A stretch of 47,406 nucleotides of DNA from Cyclospora cayetanensis (GCF_002999335.1 NW_020312196.1:1-47406); one strand, 5' to 3'; counted from the first letter of the stretch, positions 11,501 through 28,686 are shown. The notes: generated by a model from the sequence alone, not told the origin. Numbers and translations: made by a program.

Positions 11501-12430
11501 ACGCCCCATTAAATACGGATACAGCACGCTAATCGTGCTTCCTGCAGCAGTGCAAGCGAAACTGAGGTCATGAGTATATTCAACAATCATTAGCAAGAAC
11601 CGTGACAACAATCGCACCGGTATTGCATTTCGTCTGTTCTCTCAGGAAAGCAAAGTTGCGAACAGGGAGGGGAGCAGAACACCGGCAACGCTCAATTTGG
11701 TCGTGATGCGCACATCGTGAGGTATTAATATAGCATGGCCAGAGACAGGAAGAACCCCTGCATATTCACCTTTGCATTATGGCCTCAAATATTTCAGGCC
11801 TTACTGTATTGTGTTTTTGCCAACAAAGTGTTGAAATGCAGATGGCCTTCGCTAGGCCTGTGTGAAAGCTTACTTCGGTATTGTGAGGTTGAGTCTCCGA
11901 GCTCCACAAACGCTGCTTTTCCGCATTTAGATTCAGTGCCTTCGGCTCTGAAAAATATTTAAACCCTCATTAAAATACTTCAGATTTGTGCTGATGATGC
12001 TGCTTTACAGTTTTTAACCAAATAACAATCGACTTGGGTTCCTTGGACCAATGCGTGGGCTGGTTTGGGGGCGGGCTGCATGTGAAGAGCTGTACCTTCG
12101 TAACAGGAAATGTGTTGAAGTGTCCAATGAATACTTTAGATTGGCTTTCAGAAACTAGTTATTCTGTGAAATTCATCCCTGTTTCTTTTAACTGCATCAC
12201 CAACCGGACTGTCAGGGCGCTGGCAGCCGGCTGTTTGTGGTTTGCTCTCTATACACCAACAAACTAGGCCCAATCCGCCGCAGAATCTGAATGCCTTAGA
12301 TCCATTGTCGATGAAACTGTCTCTGTCGCACAGCTCTTGTCCCCAAGTCCGTGTGGAAGGATGCCGGGTACGCCCCCAAATCGTAGATTCCTTGAGAGGC
12401 TAATGCTGGCTTTTAGAGTTTGCAGTGGAG
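8557..12430. other. Gene-poor spacer, possible exon remnants near 8868-9330
   Basis: About 3.9 kb without a confident gene. By eye it looks AT-richer than the flanking genes, especially 9600-12400. Suggestive pieces include an open plus-strand frame at 8868-9122; a coding-like stretch at about 9089-9195 (contains WADSLKSSSDAVAAIPLGV); and a strong-looking acceptor at about 9239 followed by a short open frame with VRPIEIKCVPEGSC. A 98-codon ATG frame lies at 10827-11123, and a 12-base palindrome (AGCCTGCAGGCT) at 11110-11121. None resembles a known family and no multi-exon model could be closed. They may be decayed exons or chance. Confidence 0.45.
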
Positions 12431-16513
<4,083 letters not shown>

Positions 16514-17221
16514 CAGTTGCCGGAGTGGTCTCTTAGAAGTAGAGAGGAATGGGAGCCAAAGATACCTTCAGTGCATGTGTGCTGCGTTAAATAGCTCCTC
16601 ACGGTTAAACCCTCCTCCCTCCACGCAGAGCCTGCTCCATAGGTATACTTGCTGGATTGATGAAGTCAACACAATGCGTTTTTCTCTATTAGAAAGAAAG
16701 GTGCCTGCGAGCTGCTTTTAGATACCGCGAGGTGTATATTCCTACGTTTGAAACAGACTTATCCGCTACGAGTTCACCGCGTATTTATCTCCAGCCGACT
16801 GCAGTGTGGGGGGATTTCATATGCTTCCATACAGGAAGACCATCCATTTGTTTATTCGAATGGTTGGCCTAAGCTAGAGGTGCTGTACGAATATGAAACA
16901 GGTCGCAGCAGTGCTTTCAAAGAGTTACGGATACACGACCATTTCGTGAAGTGATCGTGTATGCTCATGTTGGTGGAGGAATAGATTCTTTCTAGTGAGA
17001 AGCTAGCCTTACTAGACGTGCTAGGCTACCTAGGAAATGACGTCATATACTGTAGCAAAGGCTTTAGTGTGCTGTTAGATCATCACCATCCCAAACACCA
17101 GGCGTCATTGTTTCCGGCCTACATTGCTGCACAGTAAAGGGCAGTACACTATGCTCTAGACGCAGATGCGCTCCATTCTGGTGCTGCAGCAGTTGCACAT
17201 TTCTTCTTTATTGTGCAACTT
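16514..17221. other. TGS1 3' flank up to the right repeat copy
   Basis: About 700 bases after the TGS1 stop. It presumably holds the TGS1 3' UTR. No gene is recognised; the 68-codon plus frame at 16748-16954 looks like chance. The sequence just before 17222 is unrelated to TRAP1 exon 9 or the flank at 5801, which fixes the left border of copy B. Confidence 0.6.
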
Positions 17222-17475
17222 TCAGTCGGCACTTTCCACTGCATCGGTGTACTTCCCCTATGCACACTCGCTAGTAACAACTGAACCCCTTTTCTGTGAA
17301 ATTCGCACTGCTCCTCAAGTGCCTCTAACATTCTCTAATTAAGGGACCTTTCGTACAAGAGCGTTGAAACGGTACACACAGCGGTGCTTTGGTGTACTCC
17401 GTAGCTCCCCACACTTGGCAGCATTCTGGTTGGCTGCACGGCAATGGCGTTACTTGTGGGGCTGTGGCGCTGCAG

Positions 17476-18720
17476 GACTACAAGGGCAAGCGGCTGGTAG
17501 CCGTTGACTCACCAGGGGAAGACATTGAGCCCGAGGAGTTTGACGATGACGGCGCTAAGGAAACGACAGAAGGGGAGAAGCCTAAGCTAGTTGGATCCCA
17601 GCAAACAGAATTGGCCACATTCGTAAAGGTCTGTGTGCTTGTAGTCACGTTCTTCGGGGCAAATATTATGCAGCAGCATGTATTCATCGGTGCTTAATCA
17701 CTGAAATGGACTAGAGGATTTTGAGGCGAGGGTGTAGAGAAGTTGTTTGCCTGCCCGATGTGCGACTCAGGAGAAGCTGGCGTCTCGTGTAACGACAGTA
17801 AAGTTCTCCGAGAGGCTCATGACTGCTCCCGCAGTTGTGTCTGGTTTTCTCTCCCCCACGTTGAGGCGCATGATGCGGGCAACACTGCAGGGGGCCCCCG
17901 AGGCACAGCTCCGTACGTCAATTGCCTTAAAGCATGCTGTAGTGCCTAAATCATTTCTGAGCCTGCCGAACGCTCTTGGATCCCGTATGGGGCGCCATAG
18001 GATACTTCTGCTGCTGCTGCAACAGCAAGACTAACCTTGGCAAAGGATCGAGACGAGAGAGCAAAGTTACTTTTGCGTGCCCATGCCAGGTGCATTTGTT
18101 TCCTAGATATCCTTGGTGTGGCGTTTTCTTGGTTTGCTGCCCTCAGATATTGCGAGCCTCCCGGCAACTTTGGAGCTGAATCCTTCTCATGAACTCGTTA
18201 CCTCTCTTTACCATCTCCGTACTACCAATCCGGATGTTGCGACGGTACGGCTGTGGGTGGTTTCTCAAATTGTTTTGACGCTGTTATTCAAGCTCATGTC
18301 CAGCACTAGGCTGGGATGGCGTGTAGACAGCGTTCTGCAGCTCACGCGGGATGCATGTCCACGAGCATTAGCTTATGGCCATTATATCCGGCTGATCGTT
18401 TCTCGCATGCGTGTCGTAAGTACATGGTCTCACCTACGGTTCCTACTGTATGAACCGAAATGTTTGTGCGTGCTGCCTTCATTCAGCTGTTGGTGGAGCA
18501 GCTGTTTGACAATGCGTGCGTTGCTGCGGGTATCATGGAGGAGCCAAAATCGATGTTGCCACGACTCAACGAGCTGCTTTCCCTTACAGCCCGATATGCC
18601 TATCACCATGCAGGCGGACCCGTCACCTCAACACCATCAGGAGACTCAGCTGAGTCAAAAGATGACGCAGCCAAGGAGGCACATGTGGCATCTACAGCCA
18701 CAGATAACCCCGTGGCGTAA
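17476..18720 (+). pseudogene. Headless 3' fragment of TRAP1 (exons 10-13 only)
   Basis: Copies of TRAP1 exons 10-13 lie at 17476-17628, 17771-17912, 18147-18244 and 18487-18720, with their introns. The translated frames are identical to those at 6055-7299. Exons 1-9 are absent, so the ATPase domain, the middle domain and the transit peptide are missing. No substitute 5' exon or start codon is evident. The fragment lies downstream of TGS1 on the same strand and converges on the intact DHX37 gene. Read-through from TGS1 could transcribe it, but a chaperone product is not expected. The intact reading frames show that the duplication is young or has been homogenised. Confidence 0.9.
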
Positions 18721-19199
18721 TTCAAGCCCAATGTGCAATACCGTAGTATGCCTAACCTGATGAAGGCATGCAGCGAACCCATGGCATGAAATGTATTTTC
18801 ATTTGGCAAAGTTGTGACTAGGGCCAGCTTGGTGATGCAACTAGGCTTGGGGGCTATTTTCGGGTGTCTACCCACAATCGGACATCCGATATCGCGCTTT
18901 GCTAGCTAGGAAAGCTCCTTTTATGCAATCTGTACATCGGGAACCAACTAAAGTAAGATTGTGTCTAGCGTTTGGAGAGCTCACAAGGCTTTTTTCACGT
19001 TGCAGACTCTGGCGCTATCCGCCGTGCGACGAGGGCAGCTGTGCTCCGCTAACTCTGGCGGCGCAACTAACTAGAAGGAATAAGGAGGGGAACTAGGAGA
19101 CGATTTCTTGAAACAGTTCATAAGTAGACGTTTGAGGGACCCATCAATTCTTCGTTGATCGAGCGGCCCACAGGCGTTTACAAGAGCCTGCTTGCGACT
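18721..19199. other. Convergent 3' intergenic gap (copy B)
   Basis: Second copy of the 479-base gap at 7300-7778. It serves here as the 3' flank of the intact DHX37 gene. No gene is seen. Confidence 0.6.
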
Positions 19200-22100
19200 T
19201 CACAATGGTGGCCACATATCCCGTACATCCTGAAGCGTCTCGTAGTTGTATGATCGCAGCAATCCAATAAACTCCGCCAACAGATACTTAGGTTCCGTCT
19301 TCCAGACTTTCAGGAGCTCCATCCTGACACAACAAGCACGCCTAATAACAAACGCAGTGCACCGCAGCCCCACCAAGTACCCGCACGCAGAGGCATTGCT
19401 GTTCACTGCTTAGGATTGGTGCTTTGGGAGATACATGCCCACACACTAAGCTCCATGCAAACCAGCACAAGATTGGAGAGTTGAGGAACATGCTAACAGA
19501 ATCGTTGCAACACGAAGTAGCCACTGAGCCGAACTGTGCCAAAGATCACTGGTTAGAAAGCATAGCCACGGATAGTTGTGTGCGAGCAGAGCAGCTCTTC
19601 ATGCATGCCGTTAGTTGGCCGTACCTTGATGCAATATTGCGCATGGCGAGTTCGCCTACAAAGGCGCGTACTGCAAATGTCCCCGCACGGTCTCCTGCAA
19701 GCATGCCCTCTGGGGTGACTGCAAGCGAAGCAGTAAAGCGTTTGAGACGAGGTATGGCGCGACCGGCGACGAGTGCTGCAGCAAAGCACTTATAGAGTTG
19801 CTCTTGTTGCTGCTTTTCCTGAGGTGAAAGGAGCTTGGCGTGTTTTGCCCGGATGCGTGGGAGGGGCCTTTCCACTGCGGGGAGTGGCAATTGTAATGGC
19901 GAGTACGTAGGGCGGGTCCACCCAACCACTGCATCTCTTCTCTCATCGTACCTGCACAGGAGGTAGATAAGGCATCAGGTTACAAAGGAAAGTCCACACA
20001 AATGCGCTAAGCACTAACTGCCTTGGGCAACCTATCACTGTCGCACAAGGGAACAGAATGGCGAGCATACGCTGGTGCCGGCGTTTGGAGGAAGGTGTGT
20101 TGAATCATCGGAGTATCAATTCCGCTGAGCTCAGCTCCATCTAGAGGGGTGCAAACATGCAAAACTGCGCGGCCTTCGTGAATCAGCTGGTTATACACTA
20201 GAAGCTTAGGGCGCGGTCTGTAGAAGATGACAGCATGCACATGCGCGTCGAAACAGGTGATAGACAGCCCTTTTGTCTTCCACCAATTCCCCCAGTCACC
20301 CCTGGTGCCCCAGACTTTTCGAGATCAGATAAGGCTCTGCATTACAAACTTACGTGACGTGCAAGACGTTTGAAGAGGGATGTATGAGAGCAAGCTGGCC
20401 CTTCAGCTCGCCACAGCGGTACCCTCCACGAGCTGACTCACGCTCGGCAGCTGTTGCATCCGCCGGCAGTCTAGGGGGGTCCTGCCAAACTGCAACGTGG
20501 TCTATGAGACCCTGGACGACGCACTGGTGTAAGCAGCGCCTTGACTGTACGTCAGGCAAATCCAATCGCAGCGGTGGCTTCAAAACTAGTAGGTCATCCA
20601 CTTCCTTTTCAAGTGTTCCCGCACCTAGTCCTTGGTGGCTCTGGCGTGACCGCTGCAATAGTGAACGGACCAGCTGAGCCAGCTGCGCGGCGAGTGCCCC
20701 AACCTCGGCCATTCGTGCTGAGTCTAAGCAGTAGGTCCTGCAAAAGCTAGTGGGATGGCGCGAGTGGCTATAGGCTCCGCACAGCCAAATGTAAGCATCA
20801 ATGTCGCTATCATACTCCTCCCAAGGCCTCTGGACCTTAGGGGTGGCCATATCCCCTTCAGATGTTTTGCCAAATGCCGACTCTTCAAAAAAGCCATCGC
20901 GTCTTCGTGAGGGCAGCAATTCTCCCACCGTGAGAGCAGCAACCACATAGCAAGCCAGGGCGACAAACTGTCCACCGTGCTCCTTGAAACTGCGTAAGCA
21001 CAACATAGCGGCCACCCTGACACTTGATCTATATTGATCCACCCTGACAGATTGTACTTCGGCTCAGTGCCCTTCGGGCCTGGAGAAATCTGATCACATC
21101 TGACCAAGGATATCGGCGGGATAACTGGGAGAAGGCAGAAGGAAAAAGAATACCGACCGGGAGCACGCCAAAAGAAGCATTTTTGCGAAGCGCGGCGGTA
21201 TCGGCAATTCGCTCATGCGACGTCCAAGCACAGAGCAGCAGACTTCGGGTTCTTTAGTACTCTTCTGGTTCTGGTCCTGGCTACGAGTGGATTGGGCGCT
21301 ACCCTTACGCTCAAGGGCTCCGAGAGCTATTAAACGGTTGCGCGCGACAGCAAGTGCAGTAGAAGGGGGCGGGGAGGGGAAGGGAAAAGCTGAGGGACGA
21401 GGAATCCCTGAAAGCAGATAAATGGCAATAGCACGCTGAGTTCCATCGTAGTGTCTCATGGGAAGCCCTAATGGCATATGGGAAGAGGGTGAAGGGGATT
21501 GTAGTATTTTGCACACCCAGAGCAGCCATGAAGAGTAGCAGGTGGTCGAGAGGCACAGAGTGAATCTGCGGTGGCGCATGTGCCTCCATCTCATGTTGAT
21601 AGACGACAGAAGAGTACAAACGGTAACAAACACCAGCCCCCACGCGCCCAGCACGGCCAGCACGCTGCTGTGCTGCCGCCTGAGACGTGAGGGTCACAGT
21701 GAAGTACGAGAAGCAGTCCGAGCCGGAAGAGAACACCCGCCGCTTCTCGCGTCCGCTGTCCACGACATATCTGCAGCACTCAAACGAAACTCATGAATCA
21801 TCGTGAGCCTCCGCATTCTACAGACACGCAGAGGGTTTCTCTAGTTAGATACGTCCTGCTTAGCTAACGCAGGAAGAGACTCCACTACCTTTGGGACGGT
21901 ATGACTGTACGTGCAGCACATTAATATGGGGCCACACATGCGCTGTGGGTGTTCGCTCGGCAGATGAAATCGGGAGACGTGATAATCAGCTTTGTTCACC
22001 ATGTTGGTGTGATTTAGTGCACAAGGGTATATCAAATGGGTGGGCAGGGGAAAAGCAAACCATCAAGCTCACCGCACGTTAGGAAGCGTAATTGAGGTTT

Positions 22101-25100
22101 CCGCTACATTTGTCGCCACGATAACCCGCCGCTCGTCAGGGGCCGGGGGTTCAAAGGCAAGACGCTGCAGTTCCCCTGGTAGTGAGGCGTACAAGGGGAG
22201 GACAGTCAGCCGCGGCACCAGGTGCACTTGTTCATGTCGCTCTGTAGTTTCATTTCTGTCTCCTCCCGTGCGTGCTTCCTTTGTCATTCCATCTCCTTCG
22301 GCTGGACGTTCCAGCAAGCGCGCACCAGCGCCAAGCCAGCCTCCAGGAGATACTGTGTTTCGCACACGACGTTTTATTGTGTCCGGACACTCGAAGGCCT
22401 GCACTGCATTATCTGCTTTGTAATTGCCGGGTGAGGTCGCCTGTTTAGGAGAACTTGAAGTGACACCCGGTTTTGTATGAGCTGAAACAGCCTCTTGACT
22501 AGCCACAGGTGACACTGGAGCGGAGCCTTCAGGGGCTCTCATGGGCCCATCATTCTTAACTGTACTGGGTACTGATGAGCATTGTCCAGCCAAAACTGCT
22601 TTCAAGACGTCAGCCTCCGCCTCTTTGATGTCGTCAAGGGGTTTCTCATCCTCTTCAGCGTCGCTCTCAAGGGCTAGCTGTAGCTGCTGATGCAATATGG
22701 GTTTCATCTTGGTCTTATGGCTGGCCGGATAAGAAGAGATATCCCTTGATCCATAGGATACAGAATGCACATGGTCAACGTCGATGTCTGGGGTCCCTTC
22801 AAGAGACGGCACCTCAGTATCGCTGTGGTCTGACAGCTCAAAATCCTCCTCACACGAAATTCCCACATCCTCGGGAGGAGCTGCAGCAACGCTTTCAGTG
22901 CAGGCTCTCCCGAAGTTGGATGTTCTGTCCCGCCGACGCTGCCACTCCTGCAGCTGCCGTACAGCCGCTAACACCTCCGCGCGCCCAGTCAAAAAGACAA
23001 GCACAGAACCCGGAGGTAGGCGCCTGTGTAAATGCACAATCACAGCCTACCACCAGCCCTGCTCTGCGTCTCAGTATTATTCCCCTTCAATTGAAAAAAA
23101 CTCTGACCTAGACGCCCAGAATTTCAGCTCAAAGTAAGGGCCTACGCATCTGATAATGAGGAGTAACCAGGAAAGCAACAACCATGAGCGTAGAGATCGC
23201 TACAGGCGCAGGTATGAAAAATGCATGCCGTCAAAAAGAGCCTGCTGAGTAGGCTCTCGTTCTCTCGCTGGGCACTCTCTCGGAAACGGTGGGGGCTACT
23301 TACGTGTGAATCTGGAGAACCTTTTTGATTGCAGCGTCAACATACTGAGTGGCCGTTTTCTTGCTAAAATGTATGCGCACGTCAAACGTGCGACTGTCCA
23401 GGCTCAACAACGCAGGCGAAGGATAAAATAAATGTGCGTTCTCGGTAAAGTCTGCAGCGTTTAGAGTTGCAGACATTACTAGCACCCTGAAAAGTATTTA
23501 AACACCCATCCAGGCCACAATTCTTAGCAGCAAAGTGTCCTAAGGCATAGATTCCGAGTTAACCACCGCACAGTGGTAAACGATGCCTCTAGAAAACCGC
23601 TGTACTCAGCAGGCAGTGTAGTGGAAGGCATTGGAGGGTAGGGTAAATAGGAAGCATAGCGGGAAGCAGCCAACGCACTTTAGAGGAGGCAAAACATCTA
23701 CTCCTTTGCGATAGCGCTCCCTCCGCAGGACGACAATCCGAGAGAGAAGACCCAAAATAAGGTCGACATTTACGCTCCTCTCGTGTGCCTCGTCCACGAT
23801 GATGCAGCAGTACTTGCTGACACAAGCACACCGCAAACTCGCAAATCCAGTACGCTTCAAGGCTACCCTTCTGGATCACTTGTTATGGGCTTCGAAACAC
23901 TTTAGGAAAAGCCTCACCAGCATTCCCCCCAAATTACTCCTCGTCTGCAAGACAGCCTACTTTGATTACCTCGCTAAAAAGTCGTGTTGCAACTCGCGTA
24001 ACAGCACCCCATCGGTGGCGAATTTTAGGCGGCATTGCGGGCCAACGTTATGTTTTTCATAGCGCACCTTTGACAACAGCACAGCAGGGGAACACGTTTA
24101 CAAAATGCGCACACATGACACCACTGGGGGTGTTTGTAGCTGACATGTCTACCTTCTCGTTCGTTCCTCATGAGTCTCAGCCGGATTCTGAGTCCTGCAG
24201 GCCAGCTTGGCATCACCAAAAATACCCTAGCCAGCGATAATAATGAGAAGCCCATTATAGGCCAAGCAGGAAAAAACATACAAAAGAAGATAGACCGGGA
24301 AACCGACAGTTCAAGCCGTGCAGGCAACGTATGAGGCAGAGCAAAACACCACGAAAAATGAAAAGCTAGAAACGCGAAGGCTGAGACAGGCGTACCTGGT
24401 AGCCAACAAGTTCTGGTGCCCCCATTTCCTCTGCCACTCTGTGGGCAAGCGCAGTGGCCGCTACCCTTCTAGGCTGGGTGATACACACGCACATTTGGCG
24501 TTTCACGAGGATCCCCTCCTTAGTCTCTTCGGCCGTAACATCACCAGGAAGCGTTTGCATGTCTGTTGCTTCACCTTCAGGAGAGTCGGTAAATGCAGTG
24601 GTTGTGGTTTCCTCTTCCTTTGCGCCACGTGGCACCTTGCCCTCCTCAGCAAGCGCCTGGCGAGCCGCCTCGCAATTCTTCGGGAACAACATTGACGGGT
24701 AACAGATGCCGGACTCGAACACGAATTGTGGAATCTGCAGGAATAGAACAAAAAAGGCAAACTTTCAGCACTATACGCTAAAAAATCCAAAAGGCAGAAT
24801 AGGGTCACCATTGCATGGCACAGACACCTTTGTGTTCGTAAGAATGTAGCTACTATTGTCCAATCCCTCTTCTCTCTAACTGAATGCCTCATCTGTCTGA
24901 CACTTCACGCCCATTTTTCCCTGGGCTCTAACGACAACAACTCATACCAATCCTCCCTAGAAGCAGCCGGAGGGAAGCCAGAGCCCTGTGTGCTTTACCT
25001 GAGTACTCTTCCCAGAGCCAGTGGCCCCCGAGACACACATGACATCGGCATGACGACAACCTGACAAATCCTGCATTTTCTTGGCCTTTCGTTTCTTACA

Positions 25101-26371
25101 AGCTCTCTCTCCTGCCGTATTAGCTTCCTCCTCCGAGCTGCTGGGCACTTCATCAGCATCATTCACAGAAGGGTGCTGCTGTTGCAACAGGAAGGAAAGC
25201 ACACGGCCTTCCGCCTCTGCTGCCGGCAAGGCGCTGCGCGTCGCTTCCAATTCGGGGGGACGCCGCAGCAGACTTCTAGCTATCTCAGCCGAGTACCGTA
25301 TGCCAGGCAGAGCTCCTCGATGGGGTCTCCTATCAGGCCTGGCTGCCATTGCTGCTCCTGATCCGACATGACGGGCTGTGGCAGCACCAGACTTTATTGG
25401 ACCGTGAGATACTGGAGCGCCGCTGCTGCTAGAACCTTTTCCAGCGGCTGGGGGTGCTACATGGTGGTCACTGCTTTTCTTTGCATCCTGCTTGCTCGAC
25501 ATTGGCGCGTCAGCGCGTTCCTGCTCAGCAGGAAGGGGCACATCGTTTTGCTCATCTTTGTCTTTGCTCTCTGTGGACGTCATGTGGTCCACGAGCTGTG
25601 TCTGCTGCTTTTGCTGCTGCTGATTTTGAGATGCCGATGGCTGCCCATTTTCCTTCTGCCTTTCTATCTTTCTCTGTTGCCGTTGCTGCTGCGTCCTCAT
25701 CATCTCCTGCTGTCGTTGCATGGCCTTGTGCGCTTTCTTAAGCAACCGCCGACCCTTGACGCCCGTAAGAACCGGCAAAAGTCCCCCTCCCAAAGCCAGC
25801 TTTGCTTTCGCCAGTTGCACCTCTTCACTTGCAACAGCTGCTTGTAAGGTCGCCTCTCCTGCTGCTGCAACACCCTTCCCGTCAGCGCCCGTTTCGGCTA
25901 CTGCAGCAAGAAAGCATCAGAGGTTGCAGCGTGCTTGGCGCCTCTCCTTACTGCCACGCAAGTCTTTCTTGATAAATGCTAAAGCCGTTTGAATACACTC
26001 AAGTGGAACGCTAGCTCCTCTAATAAACCTCTCATTGTTGTTTCGGTTTTTGGATAAGCAACTTACTGGAGGGGAGCTTGTGTTTCTGCAGTTCTTCAGA
26101 AAGTTCTGCTTTAAGACCTTTTTCTCTGTGCTTTTTCTGAAAGACGCACAGCAGATGAGGTGGTTAACAGATAGGCATCAGTAAATGCGAGTGCATACAG
26201 CGGCAAAAAGATGTTACACGGAAGAGCAGCTACACGAGCGCGGCCAGGAAGGTAACTTGTTACCAATAATTGTTGCAGCTTTCGTTGCTTCCTGCTTTTC
26301 TTCTGTTCATTCGGCTGCTGTTCAAGGGTCTGCTTGTCCGCAACCTTTTGTTTCTTGGTTTTCCGGGGCAT
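19200..26371 (-). CDS. DHX37: DEAH-box ATP-dependent RNA helicase, DHX37/Dhr1 type, 14 exons
   Basis: Predicted nucleolar helicase of small-subunit ribosome biogenesis (Dhr1/DHX37 releases U3 snoRNA from pre-rRNA in other eukaryotes). Exons in gene order: 26371-26264, 26136-26067, 25900-24999, 24734-24396, 24067-23970, 23816-23679, 23486-23304, 23023-22073, 21770-21517, 21407-21158, 20989-20354, 20217-20032, 19951-19625, 19323-19200. These give 1521 residues against about 1150 in animals, and all phases agree. Motifs: [10 protein letters not shown] (351-359), Ia [14 protein letters not shown] (514-517), III SAT (557-559), [29 protein letters not shown] and [10 protein letters not shown] (965-972). 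[12 protein letters not shown] and the KYLLAEF/WPP C-terminus place it with DHX37 rather than with splicing DEAH proteins. The extra length is low-complexity: before motif I, between I and Ia, and about 220 residues between IV and V. The junction at 20032 is the least certain. Confidence 0.93.
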
Positions 26372-27642
26372 CAACACTACCGCGCTGCTGCCCGTACCGG
26401 CGTTCTGCAGGCAATCGACACTAGAGAGACAGTTCGTTCAGCAGTTATTCGATGCTCACTTCATCAGCTTAGGCGTGAGAGCCTCCAGATACTGCACATG
26501 ATGCCAGCAAGAGGTGCTGCGAGGCTCTCTAAAATGCTTTGGTATGCTGAGAGGGCACACCTCAGAGACATCACCGAAGATGGCCTCGTCCAGCAGCGAG
26601 GCGGCGTCAGCAGTCGCCATCATTTCCTGCTATGCTGCGTGCTGTTTCAGAGGAAGAGCAGCCGCTGAAGGCCTCCTAATCACTGCCCCGTATGAGGGGC
26701 CTCTCTGTTGAGGGGCCTCAACAGAGGAACCCTGCGCCTTCGCGGTGATTCCAAGGGTCTTCTACTGGAAGAAGTCCCCGAGTAGTTCCTCGTGCACTGG
26801 GACCCGCAAACACCCGTCGATGCAGAGGTGGCCCTCAGTGTTTTCGCTACCTTCTCAGCATCCTGTGGAGCGGGTTTTCCCAAATCTCCGGATCCTCGTC
26901 GACTGTACCTACCAAAGTTCCGTGAGTACCAAAGAAAGAAAATTCTCGACATATATTTCCGTCAGAAGAATGGGTAAAGCCAAAAATTATGGTTGAAATG
27001 TGGAGGACTACTTGTGGCTCCGTGGGGCCCCCGCTGGCTCCAATAACTCGAGTGGGGCCCCTGAGGACTGTTTGGAGCTACGATCTACAGCAGGAGTACA
27101 AAAAGTTGCCGGTCACGTTGACTTGTCATTAAATTTAATAGTATTACGTTTGAGTGGATTGCTTGTTGGAGGGCACTCGGGTGTCCTTTTAAGCAGCAGG
27201 GGGGGCCGCCAGTGCTGTGCCTAGTACCAAGGAATGCTCGTGGACTACCCAGGGAAGAGAGCAGTCGTTGCATTGCTGTGGTCGACAACGTAAAGGCGCA
27301 AGACATATTTCAAATGGCTGAAAGCTGTTCTATTTTTTGAATGAAGCATGGGCCTCTGCATCTTTTCGTCCATCGTGTTTTCCTCAGCCAGGTTATGGTG
27401 GGGAGGTTCATGAATTCTTGGCATTCCGTGTGATTTCAGTTTTGTTCTCGTCTCCTTGAAGCACCTTTGCCTGTATCGGGTCGTGCGTAAGGGCTTCCCG
27501 TGAGGCGACTCTCTGCTTTGTGGATCTCTGCCTCCATGGGTGAGGTCTTGTTTCGTCCATAGGTGTTTTTTCGCCGAGAGCTTCCTCTCGAGTCGTTGCC
27601 AAGTCTATTCAAACCCATTTTACATTCGGAGGTCGTTGAAAA
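26372..27642. promoter_or_regulatory. Divergent intergenic region (DHX37 / TLC gene)
   Basis: About 1.27 kb between the start codons of the minus-strand helicase and the plus-strand TLC gene. It must contain both 5' leaders and promoters. No motif is identifiable by eye, and no open frame in it resembles a known family. The TLC start lies in an A-rich context (gaaaaATG). Confidence 0.5.
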
Positions 27643-28569
27643 ATGACCGCTGCTTGGACCTTCTACCGTGTGACTGCTGCTCTGGTTGAGGGCCTCCCGC
27701 GCCTCTCCAGCTGCGCTCCGTGGGCCCTCCCGGCTAGTTGCTTTTTCTTCGGAGTGCACTTGTTTTTGCACGTAGTGCTGCGGCAAATTCAGGATTCTCC
27801 CTTGTCTGGCTGGCTGCCGTTGTTTCAGCGGAAAGCGTGGCCCCATCACGGCATCAATAGGATATGCTCCATATTACACAGTACAATAGTGTTTGTGTGG
27901 GGTTGCGGCGTGTTATACCAGGAGAGGGCGCTATTCCGTTCAGCTGATGATCCCACGTATTTCGGAGCTTCAATGACGGTTCTACAGCGACCGTTATTGC
28001 TTTTTTCTCTCTCGTACTTCCTCTACGACACAGTGTATGTCCTTATAGAGTGGGATCCCCCAACCTTTCTGCACCACGTCGCAGGGCTCGGTGCCATTCT
28101 TTTTGCCTTTCAGCGCTCTATGTCTGGCGCGGAGCTCCTTGCTGGTCTTACTATAGGCGAGTGCAGCACCCCGATGCTCCATTTGCGCTACTTTGCCCGC
28201 CACTACGCCACTCTTTTTGCTAAGCAGAAGGCCGCAGAGCAGGGACAGGGGCAGGAGTGCAATGGAGGGGCCTTTAAGACATCAAAGGAGCTGCCAGAGG
28301 TTCCTGTTCCGCAGGGTATTTGTGGGGTCTCTTTTGATCGTCTACATCGCATAATGGAAGTGACGTTTGCATCAATCTTTGCCGTAGCGAGGGCCATCGC
28401 CGGTCCTTGCATTACGCTGAGCCTCGTTCTCAATCCCAGGACGCCTGTACTGGTGAAGATATTCGGTTCTTCTGTGTGCTTTCTGGGCTTCTTCTGGCTG
28501 TTTCAAATTGCATATCTTATATACTCCAGGGGGACCGCCTGCAGGGGCGCTCACACGAAAGGAGAGTAG
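27643..28569 (+). CDS. TLC-domain multi-pass membrane protein, intronless
   Basis: A 308-residue protein in one exon. About seven hydrophobic segments lie near residues 30-47, 72-92, 114-135, 143-157, 163-180, 240-263 and 270-296. The Lag1-like motif FLHHVAGL, with the paired His at 144-145, is followed by a GECSTPMLHLRYFARHY stretch. This pattern is typical of TRAM/LAG1/CLN8 (TLC) proteins of the TMEM56/TLCD branch. Ceramide synthases share the His pair, but the short length and the rest of the sequence fit the TLCD branch better. TLC proteins act in lipid synthesis, transport or sensing in ER or plasma membranes. The substrate here is unknown. A hydrophilic Gln/Glu-containing loop of about 45 residues (195-235) separates the fifth and sixth segments. 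The lack of introns contrasts with TRAP1, TGS1 and DHX37. Confidence 0.85.
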   Translation: MTAAWTFYRVTAALVEGLPRLSSCAPWALPASCFFFGVHLFLHVVLRQIQDSPLSGWLPLFQRKAWPHHGINRICSILHSTIVFVWGCGVLYQERALFRSADDPTYFGASMTVLQRPLLLFSLSYFLYDTVYVLIEWDPPTFLHHVAGLGAILFAFQRSMSGAELLAGLTIGECSTPMLHLRYFARHYATLFAKQKAAEQGQGQECNGGAFKTSKELPEVPVPQGICGVSFDRLHRIMEVTFASIFAVARAIAGPCITLSLVLNPRTPVLVKIFGSSVCFLGFFWLFQIAYLIYSRGTACRGAHTKGE

Positions 28570-28686
28570 GCTGCCGGGGTTGCGGCCCGCCGAAGGGGTG
28601 GCAGCTCTTGCAGCGGATTTCGACTGGTGGACTGCTGACAACAAATAGATTTGTGCCTGTTAGTAATCCAGAGCAAGTTATCTTTT

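Larger units (their letters stand above)
17222..19977. repeat. Right copy (B) of the ~2.76 kb direct repeat
   Basis: Same orientation and content as 5801-8556, shifted by 11,421. Here the DHX37 tail is joined to its own upstream exons and is functional, while the TRAP1 tail lacks exons 1-9. Identity starts at the TCAG of 17222-17225 and ends at GCATCA (19972-19977). Beyond that, copy B continues into DHX37 intron sequence and copy A does not. Confidence 0.95.
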
